DNA of 62,332 nt from a beta proteobacterium L13 (GTDB taxonomy: Bacteria; Pseudomonadota; Gammaproteobacteria; Burkholderiales; Chromobacteriaceae). Of this stretch, positions 1 to 7,199 are shown one piece after another. The translations under genes were made by a program, and so were the position numbers. Every line of letters starts with the position of its first letter. The first letter of the stretch is position 1. Below the pieces are notes generated by a model, which saw only the letters and a program-made list of their open reading frames with translations, searched no databases and was not told the DNA's origin. The stretch covers positions 1 through 62,332 of the forward strand of contig AMYZ01000022.1 in the NCBI GenBank assembly GCA_000335715.1. The letters are read 5' to 3'.

Positions 1-96
1 GTGCCCACCGGGGCTTTGTCATGGAAACGATATTTCGCTGGGCGACTGTCTAAAAGTTTGCTTTATTGAATAGTTGCGGAAAATCGGGCGAATGAC

Positions 97-1389
97 ATGC
101 ATCGCGAGTCGGAGTCACTGTTGACGCTGGAAAGTGTCAACCAGCATTTCCTGGCCAATCTGCAGGCCGCAGACAGCCAGGTCGCCGTGCATGCCAGCCA
201 GGATATCCTGGCGGCCAACGGTACCAAGCTGCTGGCTCGTGGTACCCGTCTCGATAGCCGCAACAGCGAGCTGCTGGCCAACCACCGCCTGCGTCAGCCG
301 CTGGAAACCCAGCTGCAGGTCGATACCTCCAGCTTGCTGGCGCGGCTGCGCGAGGGTATGCAGCAGTTGCTGGCCAACGACCCGCTGCTGGCGGCCTGGC
401 TGGAGCAGGGGCAGCGCACGCTGCAGCGCGAGCTGGCGGTGCTGTCCTTGCCCCCGTTGGCCGCGCAGGCCTTGCAGCTGATTGCCAACCGCTTCCCCGA
501 CGTGTTCCGCCACAGCCTGCGCGTGGCCGCGCTAGCGTGGAGCCTGGCACCATCGCCACGCGATGCCCAGCTGCTGCTGGTGGCCGGCTTGCTGCACGAT
601 GTGGGTTATTTGTATCTTGCCCCCGCTATCTGGCAGCAAGGCGGGCCACTGTCGGCTGATGCCTGGCGCCAGTTCGACGCCCACCCGCTCATCGGTTATG
701 TGTGGGCCAGCGAGCTACGCGCCGTGCCGGCGGAGGTGGCCAACCTGATCTTGCAGCACCACGAGCGGGTGGATGGCAGTGGCTACCCGCGCCAGTTGCG
801 CGGCGAGGCGGTAGGGCACAACGCCGAGGTGCTGGCGCTGGCCGAAATGGCGGCCGGTATCTTCGAGCACGCCCGCCAGCCGGTGGGGCAGCTGCAAGTG
901 GCGCTCAAACTGTTGCCCGGGCAGTTTTCGGCGGCGGTACGGGTACCGGCGCAGCTACGGGCAGCGCGCTTGCCGCGCGAAAGCGGCCTATTGCAGCCGG
1001 TCGAGGCGCTACAGTCGTCGCTGCACCAGCTGCTGCTGCGCTTTGCGCGGGTGCACGAGGTGATGCAGCACATCGAGTCGCAGACAATGGGCGAGGACGG
1101 CTGGCAGCTATTCGGCCACCTGGCGATGCGGCTCAACAGCATCCAGCGCGCCTTTAACAGTGTAGGGTTGGACATGCTGACCAAGCACGCGCCCGAAGGC
1201 GAGGGCCACGAGCCGCTATGGCAGGAGCTGGCGTGGGTGATCAACGAAACCAACTGGCTGTCGCGCCACCTGTCGCGTGACCTGACCCGGCAGCGCCTGA
1301 AGTTGGCCGTAGCCGAATCCGAGTTGTTCGAGCCGCTGGTGGTGCTGTTTCTTGGGCTGACCAGCAAAACGGTGCCGGCCGGCTTATAG
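97..1389 (+). CDS. HD-GYP domain protein, probable cyclic-di-GMP phosphodiesterase
   Basis: A 430-residue cytoplasmic protein. Its HD-GYP core spans roughly residues 130-270: His139, the HD pair His167-Asp168 in LLHDVGY, and the signature HHERVDGSGYP at 221-231. HD-GYP enzymes hydrolyse c-di-GMP to pGpG or GMP and so favour motility over biofilm. The first 110 residues are not a recognisable receiver or PAS domain. The reading frame is closed by a stop at 67-69, so the ATG at 97 is the first usable start; no strong ribosome binding site precedes it. The 3' end overlaps the convergent small gene by 6 bp. All metal-site motifs are present, so activity is likely, but the input signal cannot be told from sequence. 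Confidence 0.88.
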   Translation: MHRESESLLTLESVNQHFLANLQAADSQVAVHASQDILAANGTKLLARGTRLDSRNSELLANHRLRQPLETQLQVDTSSLLARLREGMQQLLANDPLLAAWLEQGQRTLQRELAVLSLPPLAAQALQLIANRFPDVFRHSLRVAALAWSLAPSPRDAQLLLVAGLLHDVGYLYLAPAIWQQGGPLSADAWRQFDAHPLIGYVWASELRAVPAEVANLILQHHERVDGSGYPRQLRGEAVGHNAEVLALAEMAAGIFEHARQPVGQLQVALKLLPGQFSAAVRVPAQLRAARLPRESGLLQPVEALQSSLHQLLLRFARVHEVMQHIESQTMGEDGWQLFGHLAMRLNSIQRAFNSVGLDMLTKHAPEGEGHEPLWQELAWVINETNWLSRHLSRDLTRQRLKLAVAESELFEPLVVLFLGLTSKTVPAGL

Positions 1390-1602
1390 CCAGCCAGGCT
1401 GCCACTGCGCCGTGTCGCCCAGCTCGCGCCAGGGCAGGGTGAAGTGGCGGCGCGACAGCACCGCCTCCAGCGTGACACGCAGGGGTTTCTGCGCGTCGTC
1501 AGCGTCGTATTCCACCTTCACCACCAGAAAGTGTTTTTCGCGCTCACGCGGGGTCACGGCAGTCCATTTACTGCCTTGCAGCTTTTTATGGTTAACCGGC
1601 AT
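1384..1602 (-). CDS. Small conserved Trp-containing protein (TIGR02450-like)
   Basis: A 72-residue protein. The N-terminal pattern HKKLQGSKWTAV, followed by a KHF motif and a basic/aromatic body, matches the TIGR02450 family of short bacterial proteins of unknown function. A strong ribosome binding site (AAGGAGG) sits a few bases before the ATG. It lies downstream of suhB on the same strand, beyond a hairpin, and converges with the HD-GYP gene with a 6-bp overlap at the stop codons. There is no signal peptide or membrane segment. The function is unknown. Confidence 0.75.
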   Translation of the reverse strand: MPVNHKKLQGSKWTAVTPREREKHFLVVKVEYDADDAQKPLRVTLEAVLSRRHFTLPWRELGDTAQWQPGWL

Positions 1603-1656
1603 GGGGCCTCCTTGCTGGCTTCGATAAGACGAAATACGGGAGGTTCCCGTAACGAC

Positions 1657-1689
1657 AACGCCCCCGGCTGCAGGCAGCGCGGGGGCGTT
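1657..1689 (-). terminator. Hairpin between suhB and the small TIGR02450-like gene
   Basis: AACGCCCCC at 1657-1665 pairs with GGGGGCGTT at 1681-1689, and the intervening GCTG/CAGC extends the stem. Only a weak T tract follows on the minus strand, so termination after suhB may be partial. Confidence 0.55.
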
Positions 1690-1705
1690 AGCGGGGAAGG
1701 GCGAC

Positions 1706-2500
1706 TTAGGCGCTCTTCACATGCGGGGCGATCAGCGGCAGCAGCTGGCCCAGTACTTTCGGGGCAGCAGCCACGATGTCGCCGCTTTCGAACCAGCCGT
1801 CTTCACCGTGCATATTGGTGACGATACCGCCAGCCTCTTGCACGATCAGGCTACCTGCAGCGATGTCCCATGGCTTCAGGTTGAATTCGAAGAAACCATC
1901 TACGCGGCCGCAGGCCACGTTGCACAGGTCCAGCGCGGCAGAGCCTTCACGGCGTGCACCGGCAGTTTTGCCGATCACGTCTTTCAGGATGGCCAGATGG
2001 GTGTCCAGCATGCTCTGGTCTACTACCGGGAAACCGGTGGCGATCAGGCATTCGTTCATGTTGATGCGTTTGGATACGCGGATACGGCGGTCGTTCAGGA
2101 ACGAGCCCACGCCACGGCTGGCGGTGAACATGTCGTTGCGGTTCGGGTCGTAAACCACCGCCTGCTGGATCTGGCCGCGGTGAGCCAGCGCGATGGAAAT
2201 GCAGTATTGCGGGTGGCCGTGAATGAAGTTGGTGGTGCCATCGATCGGGTCGATGATCCACTCGTACTCGGAGGTGCCCAGACCGCGGCCGCCAGACTCT
2301 TCTGCTAGAATCGCATGCTTCGGATAGGCATCCAGAATGACATCAATGATGGCTTGTTCGGCAGCTTGATCAACTTCGGATACGAAGTCGTTGTGTTTTT
2401 TCTTTTCAACACGCACGGTATCCAGGTTCAGCGATGCACGCTGGATAACGTTGGCTGCACGGCGAGCGGCTTTTACCGCGACATTGAGCATTGGATGCAT
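1706..2500 (-). CDS. suhB: Inositol-1-monophosphatase family protein SuhB
   Basis: 264 residues, the normal length of SuhB. The metal-binding motifs of the inositol monophosphatase fold are all visible: EES near residue 67, DPIDGTTNF near 84-92, and PWDIAAG near 210-216. SuhB hydrolyses inositol-1-phosphate in vitro. In E. coli it also joins the Nus factor complex that controls rRNA transcription and antitermination. AGAGG lies six bases before the ATG. The gene is divergent from trmJ, as in many proteobacteria. Its upstream region holds two hairpins and a boxA-like element, described separately, consistent with leader-based autoregulation. Confidence 0.95.
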   Translation of the reverse strand: MHPMLNVAVKAARRAANVIQRASLNLDTVRVEKKKHNDFVSEVDQAAEQAIIDVILDAYPKHAILAEESGGRGLGTSEYEWIIDPIDGTTNFIHGHPQYCISIALAHRGQIQQAVVYDPNRNDMFTASRGVGSFLNDRRIRVSKRINMNECLIATGFPVVDQSMLDTHLAILKDVIGKTAGARREGSAALDLCNVACGRVDGFFEFNLKPWDIAAGSLIVQEAGGIVTNMHGEDGWFESGDIVAAAPKVLGQLLPLIAPHVKSA

Positions 2501-2526
2501 TGACGGCCTCTAAAATCATACAAAAC

Positions 2527-2556
2527 AAGCGCAGCCCCTTCGTGGGGTGCGCGCTT
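2527..2556 (-). promoter_or_regulatory. Terminator-like hairpin in the suhB leader
   Basis: AAGCGC at 2527-2532 pairs with GCGCTT at 2551-2556, with an inner CCCC/GGGG stem around a TTCG-type loop. Read on the minus strand it is followed by GTTTTGT just before the suhB ribosome binding site, so it could act as an attenuator of suhB. Confidence 0.45.
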
Positions 2557-2571
2557 GTCGTAAACTGTCTG

Positions 2572-2582
2572 GGTTAAGGAAC
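2572..2582 (-). promoter_or_regulatory. boxA-like antitermination element in the suhB leader
   Basis: On the minus strand this reads GTTCCTTAACC, matching 9 of 11 positions of the boxA consensus GYUCUUUAANA. It lies between the two hairpins upstream of suhB. In E. coli a boxA in the suhB 5' UTR mediates autoregulation by the Nus complex; equivalence here is inferred. Confidence 0.4.
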
Positions 2583-2585
2583 GAT

Positions 2586-2612
2586 AAACACCGCTTTCGC
2601 AGCGGTGTTTTT
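2586..2612 (+). terminator. Perfect hairpin with T tract in the suhB-trmJ divergent region
   Basis: AAACACCGCT (2586-2595) and AGCGGTGTTT (2601-2610) form a perfect 10-bp stem with a 5-nt loop and a run of five T on the plus strand. Its position just upstream of trmJ, with no plus-strand gene before it, is odd for an ordinary terminator. Confidence 0.6.
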
Positions 2613-2644
2613 GAATAGCCCGCGATTCTACTCAAAATTACCCG

Positions 2645-3418
2645 ATGAATAAACCCCAAGTACCTGATTTTTTAAAGAACATTCGCGTCGTGCTGGCGCG
2701 CCCCAGCCACCCGGGCAATATCGGCTCGGCGGCACGGGCCATGAAAACCATGGGCCTGACCCGCCTGTATCTGGTTGAACCGAAAGTGTTTCCCAGCGAA
2801 GAGGCCAACGTGCTGGCCTCGGGTGCGGTAGACGTACTCGAGCACGCTACGGTGGTTAGCAGCCTGACCGAGGCGCTGTCGGACGTGACCGTAGCCTGCG
2901 CGCTGACCAGCCGCCGCCGCGAGCTCACCACGCCGCTGTCCACTCCGCGCGAAACTGCGCCGGAGCTGATTGCCCGCGCCCGCGAGGGCGAGCAGGTAGC
3001 GCTGGTGTTCGGCAACGAAACCTTCGGCCTGTCGATCGAAGAAGTGGAAATGTGTAACCGCCTGGTGACCGTGCCGGGCAACCCGGACTACTTCTCGCTG
3101 AACCTGGCCATGGCGGTGCAGGTGATGACCTACGAGCTGTTCAGCCACACCGGCGTGGACGTGAACTACCTGAAAGCGGAAGGCGAGGCTGCCAGCATGG
3201 CCGAGGTAGAAAGCATGTGCGGCCACCTGGACAACACACTGGAAGCCATCGGCTACTACGAGCGCCGCAACAGCGAGCGCCTGATGCGCCGCATGCGTGC
3301 CCTGTTCAACCGCGCCGGCGTACTGCGTGAGGAAATCGACATCCTGCGCGGCTTTTTCAAGCAGGTGCAGCGCGTCGCCGACGGCAGCCTGCCGCCGCGC
3401 GACAAGCAGGGCGAGTAA
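2645..3418 (+). CDS. trmJ: tRNA (cytidine/uridine-2'-O-)-methyltransferase TrmJ
   Basis: A 257-residue SPOUT-class methyltransferase. The N-terminal IRVVLARPSHPGNIGSAARA and the knot motifs ALVFGNETFGL and YFSLNLAMAVQ match TrmJ, which 2'-O-methylates nucleotide 32 of tRNAs using S-adenosylmethionine. Length and domain order agree with E. coli TrmJ: the SPOUT domain occupies about residues 1-165, followed by a helical C-terminal extension. The ATG at 2645 has a poor ribosome binding site. The next gene starts 3 bp after the stop, so trmJ probably heads a three-gene unit with DUF1853 and a flavodoxin-like protein. Confidence 0.93.
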   Translation: MNKPQVPDFLKNIRVVLARPSHPGNIGSAARAMKTMGLTRLYLVEPKVFPSEEANVLASGAVDVLEHATVVSSLTEALSDVTVACALTSRRRELTTPLSTPRETAPELIARAREGEQVALVFGNETFGLSIEEVEMCNRLVTVPGNPDYFSLNLAMAVQVMTYELFSHTGVDVNYLKAEGEAASMAEVESMCGHLDNTLEAIGYYERRNSERLMRRMRALFNRAGVLREEIDILRGFFKQVQRVADGSLPPRDKQGE

Positions 3419-3421
3419 ACC

Positions 3422-4324
3422 GTGTTGCCCGGCCTGGCGCAGTGCGCGCAGCTACGCAGCCAGCCGGTGCGCGACCTGGCCTACCTGCTGACCGCGCCAC
3501 CGCCCTGGCACAGCGGGGTAGAAATCAGCCGCCAGCGCCTGCTAGGGCCGCAAGGTTGGCCGCAGCTGCTGGCGCTGGATGCAAACCCCACCCCGCTGCT
3601 GGCGTGGCTGGCAGCCCGCCCTACGCGCCGCCTGGGGCTATACGCCGAAGCGCTGCTGGGGTACTGGTTCAGCCACACGCCGCACATCGAGCTGGTAGCG
3701 GCCAACCTGCCGGTACGCGATGGCACGCTAACGGTAGGCGAATTCGACTTTCTGCTGCGCATAGACGGCGAGCCTTGCCACCTGGAAGCGGCCAGCAAGT
3801 TCTACCTGCAGCTCGACAGCGCACCGCACGCGCTGGTGGGGCCGGGCCTGCGCGACGCCTGGTGGCTGAAATACCGCAAGCTCGCCAGTCAGCTCACCCT
3901 GGCGCAACACCCGGCGGCCAGGCTGCCGGATGGCTTCGAGCAGCTTGCCGCCAGCAGCCGCCTGAGCGGCTGGCTGTTCTTCCCCGCCGATACAGCCCCC
4001 ACTCATCCTGCTATCAATACCGCCGCCTGCCGTGGCTGGTGGTGCCGGCTGCAAGATAGTTGGCCGCAGCAGCACCCGCACAGCCGCTGGTTGGCATTGC
4101 CGCGTTTGCAATGGCTTGGCCCGGCGCAAGCAGACGAAGCGGCAACGCAGACGCTGCCTGCCATGCGTGCCCAGCTGGCGCAGGCGGAAGGCCCATGGCT
4201 GCTGGCCGAGTTGTTGCCGGATGAGCACGGGGTGTGGCAGGAGGTGGCGCGTGGTTTTGTGGTGCCCGACAGCTGGCCAGCCCCTCAGCTGCTGGGCGCC
4301 TTGCTGCCAAGGTTGGCCGCATGA
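3422..4324 (+). CDS. DUF1853 family protein
   Basis: A 300-residue protein with a GTG start 3 bp after trmJ. The segment RLGLYAEALLGYWFSH and the later TVGEFDFLL with nearby charged residues (DGEPCHLEAASKFYLQ) are characteristic of DUF1853, which resembles PD-(D/E)XK nuclease-like folds (E and K in the EFDF...E.K arrangement). No biochemical role is established for the family. Three or more copies of the GTTGGCCGCA repeat lie inside the gene, and the last one (4309-4321) encodes its C-terminal RLAA and runs into the ATG of the next gene. The stop overlaps that ATG by 4 bp. Confidence 0.75.
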   Translation: MLPGLAQCAQLRSQPVRDLAYLLTAPPPWHSGVEISRQRLLGPQGWPQLLALDANPTPLLAWLAARPTRRLGLYAEALLGYWFSHTPHIELVAANLPVRDGTLTVGEFDFLLRIDGEPCHLEAASKFYLQLDSAPHALVGPGLRDAWWLKYRKLASQLTLAQHPAARLPDGFEQLAASSRLSGWLFFPADTAPTHPAINTAACRGWWCRLQDSWPQQHPHSRWLALPRLQWLGPAQADEAATQTLPAMRAQLAQAEGPWLLAELLPDEHGVWQEVARGFVVPDSWPAPQLLGALLPRLAA

Positions 4325-4776
4325 AAACACTCTTGGTGCTGTGGAGCAGCCAAACCGGCAATACTTTACAGCTGGCCAAGGCGGCAGCCGCGGCGGCGAT
4401 GCAGGAAAGCAGCATCACGGTGCGCGTCATGCCTGCCCTGCAAGCCGGCATGGACGAGCTGCTGGGCTGCGATGCGCTGTTGCTGGCCACGCCGGAAAAC
4501 TTTGGCTACATGGCCGGCGCATTGAAAGATTTCTTCGACCGCACCTATTACCCGGCGCAGGGCAAGGTGGCTGGCCTGCCGTACGCTATTCTGATCAGCG
4601 CCGGCAACGATGGCCTGGGGGCGCAGCAGGCCATCGAGCGCATCGCCCGTGGCTACGGCTGGCGGCAGGTCTACCCGCCGCTGCTGGTGCGCGGGGTGCC
4701 GCAGCCGGCAGACCTGGCCGCCGCGGCCGAGCTGGGGGCTACCCTGGCGGCCGCGCTGTCCATCGGCATGCTGTAG
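4321..4776 (+). CDS. Flavodoxin-like / NADPH-dependent FMN reductase family protein
   Basis: A 151-residue protein starting at the ATG that overlaps the DUF1853 stop (ATGA). The phosphate-binding loop SSQTGNT near residue 8-14 and the later ATPENFGYMAGALKDFFDR segment fit the flavodoxin/NADPH-dependent FMN reductase fold, so an FMN cofactor is likely. An upstream in-frame extension to 4234 is open but lies inside DUF1853 and has no family match. Electron donor and partner are unknown. It is the last gene of the trmJ unit and converges on fnr across a shared hairpin. Confidence 0.8.
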   Translation: MKTLLVLWSSQTGNTLQLAKAAAAAAMQESSITVRVMPALQAGMDELLGCDALLLATPENFGYMAGALKDFFDRTYYPAQGKVAGLPYAILISAGNDGLGAQQAIERIARGYGWRQVYPPLLVRGVPQPADLAAAAELGATLAAALSIGML

Positions 4777-4786
4777 CCAAAAACAA

Positions 4787-4807
4787 AACGCCCCGTGACG
4801 GGGCGTT
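4787..4807. terminator. Bidirectional terminator between flavodoxin gene and fnr
   Basis: AACGCCCC (4787-4794) pairs with GGGGCGTT (4800-4807) around a 5-nt loop, between two convergent genes. The A-rich left flank gives a T tract for the leftward direction. Confidence 0.7.
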
Positions 4808-4827
4808 GGGCATTCAGGGGTGGCGGC

Positions 4828-5568
4828 TTAGTGTTGGGCTTGCGAACAGCCTGCTACCAGCTGCTTCAGCTCTTCCGGCTTCACCAGCTGGATATGTTTA
4901 TGGTCTACCACCAGCCAGCCTTGTTGCTGGAACTTGGACAGGGTGCGGCTGACCGTTTCCAGCTTCAAACCCAGGAAGCTGCCGATTTCTTCGCGGCTCA
5001 TGCGCAGGATGAAGTCGTTGGCGGCAAAACCGCGGGCTGATAGGCGCTGTGACAAGTTCAGCAAAAATGCGGCCAGGCGTTCTTCGGCTTTCATGTTGCC
5101 TAGCAACAACATGACAGATTGATCACGCACGATTTCACGGCTCATCAGGCGGAAAAAGTGGTGCTGCAGGCTGGGGATGTCACGACCGAGGGTTTCCATG
5201 CGGTTGAACGGCAGCTCGCATACTTCGCTGTCTTCCAGTGCAATGGCGTCGCAGCCGTGCAGGTTGGACGAAATGCCGTCCAGGCCCATCAGCTCGCCCG
5301 ACATGTGAAAGCCGGTAACCTGTTCGCGGCCGTCCTGGCTGGAAACACAGGTTTTAAAGTAGCCGGTACGCACGGCGTACAGCGAACGGAAGCCTTCGCC
5401 AGAGCGGAACAGGTACTCGCCACGTTTCAGGCGTCGGCTTTGACGGATCACGGCGTCCAGTTGCGCCATCTCATCGCGGTTCAAGCCCAGTGGGAGGCAC
5501 AGTTCTCGCAGGCTGCAGTTGGAGCACGACACTTTTAGTGCGTGCAAAGAGTGTGTGTGGTCAGTCAT
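4828..5568 (-). CDS. fnr: FNR/ANR-type oxygen-sensing transcriptional regulator
   Basis: A 246-residue CRP/FNR-family protein. The N-terminal cluster C15-X2-C18-X5-C24 plus C106 (E. coli FNR uses C20, C23, C29 and C122) provides the four ligands of the oxygen-labile [4Fe-4S] cluster. A cyclic-nucleotide-like beta barrel, a dimerisation helix and a C-terminal helix-turn-helix (EIGSFLGLKLETVSRTLSKF) follow. The ATG at 5568 was chosen because the six-codon extension begins with TTG. The gene is divergent from hemN, with an FNR-type site between them, which suggests control of hemN and possibly autoregulation. Confidence 0.93.
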   Translation of the reverse strand: MTDHTHSLHALKVSCSNCSLRELCLPLGLNRDEMAQLDAVIRQSRRLKRGEYLFRSGEGFRSLYAVRTGYFKTCVSSQDGREQVTGFHMSGELMGLDGISSNLHGCDAIALEDSEVCELPFNRMETLGRDIPSLQHHFFRLMSREIVRDQSVMLLLGNMKAEERLAAFLLNLSQRLSARGFAANDFILRMSREEIGSFLGLKLETVSRTLSKFQQQGWLVVDHKHIQLVKPEELKQLVAGCSQAQH

Positions 5569-5600
5569 AGAGTAGGTTTTCGCCAAGCAAGCGGGCTTGC

Positions 5601-5614
5601 TTGATACGCGTCAA
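5601..5614. promoter_or_regulatory. FNR/ANR box between fnr and hemN
   Basis: TTGATACGCGTCAA matches the FNR/ANR consensus TTGAT-N4-(A/G)TCAA. It lies 33 bp upstream of the fnr ATG and about 65 bp upstream of the hemN ATG. Confidence 0.8.
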
Positions 5615-5678
5615 AGCAGAAAAAGTGGCAATTGCGCAAATTTACCAGCCCACCACCGGTTTTCCAACCAGATTAATT

Positions 5679-7085
5679 ATGACACCCACCATAAATTTCA
5701 CGCCGACGCAGTGTGTATTCGATAGAGAACTCATCGAAAGGCTGGAAGGCTCAGGCCCGCGCTACACTTCTTACCCGACGGCCGACCGCTTTCACGCCGG
5801 CTTTGGCGTGAGTGATTACGAGCAATGGCTGGCGCATCGCGCGATTGGCGCCAACCATCGGCCCATCTCGCTATACGTGCACGTACCGTTCTGCAACACC
5901 ATTTGCTACTACTGTGGCTGTAACAAGATCATTACCAAGGACAAGACCCGCGCCGACGCTTATCTGGATTACCTGGAGAAGGAAATCCGTCTGGTGGCCG
6001 AAAAGCTGGGCAGCCGTGAAAAAGTGATCCAGCTGCATTTTGGTGGCGGTACGCCCACCTTCCTGTCCGACGAGCAGCTTGACCGCGTGATGGGTATCAT
6101 CCGCCAGCACTTCGAGCTGCTGCCGGAGGGCGAGTTTTCTATCGAAATCGACCCGCGCAAGGTTGGCCGCGACACGGTGCTGCACCTGGCACGGCTGGGT
6201 TTCAACCGCATGAGTATCGGTATCCAGGATTTTGACCCTGTGGTGCAGGAAGCGGTGAACCGCATCCAGAGCGAAGAGGAAACCCGTGTGGTGATGGATG
6301 CCGCGCGCGAAGCCGGCTTCAAGTCGATTAGCGTCGACCTGATCTACGGCCTGCCCAAGCAGACGGCGCACTCGCTGGAAAACACGGTCAGCCGGGTGAT
6401 TGCCATGTCGCCAGACCGCATTGCGCTGTACAACTATGCGCATCTGCCTACCGTCTTCATGCCGCAGCGCCGCATCAACGAGGCGGATTTGCCCTCGTCG
6501 GCTACCAAGCTGGACATCCTGCAGAACTCGGTACAGCAGCTGGCTGAGGCCGGTTACGTGTTTATCGGCATGGACCACTTTGCCAAGCCGGACGACGAGC
6601 TCACTCGCGCCCTGCAGCAGGGCCGCCTGCAGCGCAACTTCCAGGGCTACTCCACCCACGCAGACTGCGACATGATCGGCCTGGGCGTGTCATCCATAGG
6701 CAAGGTCGGCCCCTGTTACACGCAGAACGAAAAAGAGCTGGACGCGTACTATGCCGCGCTGGATGCCGGCCATCTGCCGGTACTGCGCGGCATGACGCTG
6801 ACGCAGGACGATATCTTGCGCCGTAGCGTGATCCAGGCGCTGATGTGTCGCTTCTCTTTGTCGATCGAGGCGATAGAGCAGACTTTTGCCATCAATTTTG
6901 CCGATTACTTTGCCGTCGAGCTGCCGCAGATTCGTGCCTTCCAGAGCGAAGGTTTGCTGACCTTTGATGGCGACTTCCTGATGGTGGCACCCAAGGGGCG
7001 CTTCCTGATTCGCAATATCGCGATGATTTTCGACCGCCATCTGCGCGAGCGTGAAACCAAGGCGCGCTATTCCAAAACCATCTGA
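5679..7085 (+). CDS. hemN: Oxygen-independent coproporphyrinogen III dehydrogenase HemN
   Basis: A 468-residue radical-SAM enzyme that converts coproporphyrinogen III to protoporphyrinogen IX without oxygen. The motif C72-X3-C76-X2-C79 (PFCNTICYYCGC) binds the catalytic [4Fe-4S] cluster. The HFGGGTPTFL and GLPKQT segments are typical of HemN rather than HemW. The ATG at 5679 gives the family N-terminus; an upstream in-frame extension would run through the FNR box and is rejected. The gene is expected to be induced at low oxygen through the FNR site. One GGTTGGCCGC repeat lies at 6159-6170, encoding VGR. Confidence 0.96.
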   Translation: MTPTINFTPTQCVFDRELIERLEGSGPRYTSYPTADRFHAGFGVSDYEQWLAHRAIGANHRPISLYVHVPFCNTICYYCGCNKIITKDKTRADAYLDYLEKEIRLVAEKLGSREKVIQLHFGGGTPTFLSDEQLDRVMGIIRQHFELLPEGEFSIEIDPRKVGRDTVLHLARLGFNRMSIGIQDFDPVVQEAVNRIQSEEETRVVMDAAREAGFKSISVDLIYGLPKQTAHSLENTVSRVIAMSPDRIALYNYAHLPTVFMPQRRINEADLPSSATKLDILQNSVQQLAEAGYVFIGMDHFAKPDDELTRALQQGRLQRNFQGYSTHADCDMIGLGVSSIGKVGPCYTQNEKELDAYYAALDAGHLPVLRGMTLTQDDILRRSVIQALMCRFSLSIEAIEQTFAINFADYFAVELPQIRAFQSEGLLTFDGDFLMVAPKGRFLIRNIAMIFDRHLRERETKARYSKTI

Positions 7086-7100
7086 GCCAGCCCTGGCAAG

Positions 7101-7140
7101 ATAAAAGCCGACAGCTCCGTATGGGGCTGTCGGCTTTTAT
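7101..7140 (+). terminator. Terminator after hemN
   Basis: A near-perfect palindrome, ATAAAAGCCGACAGC-loop-GCTGTCGGCTTTTAT, starting 16 bp after the hemN stop, with A and T tracts on both flanks. Confidence 0.85.
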
Positions 7141-7154
7141 GGGCCTGTACTATA

Positions 7155-7180
7155 GAAAAGCCCGCCACAAAGGGCGGGCT
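7155..7180 (-). terminator. Terminator after bamC
   Basis: AGCCCGCC (7159-7166) pairs with GGCGGGCT (7173-7180). Read leftward it is followed by TTTTCT, as expected for a terminator of the dapA-bamC unit. Confidence 0.75.
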
Positions 7181-7199
7181 GGCAGGCGCGGGATACGGC

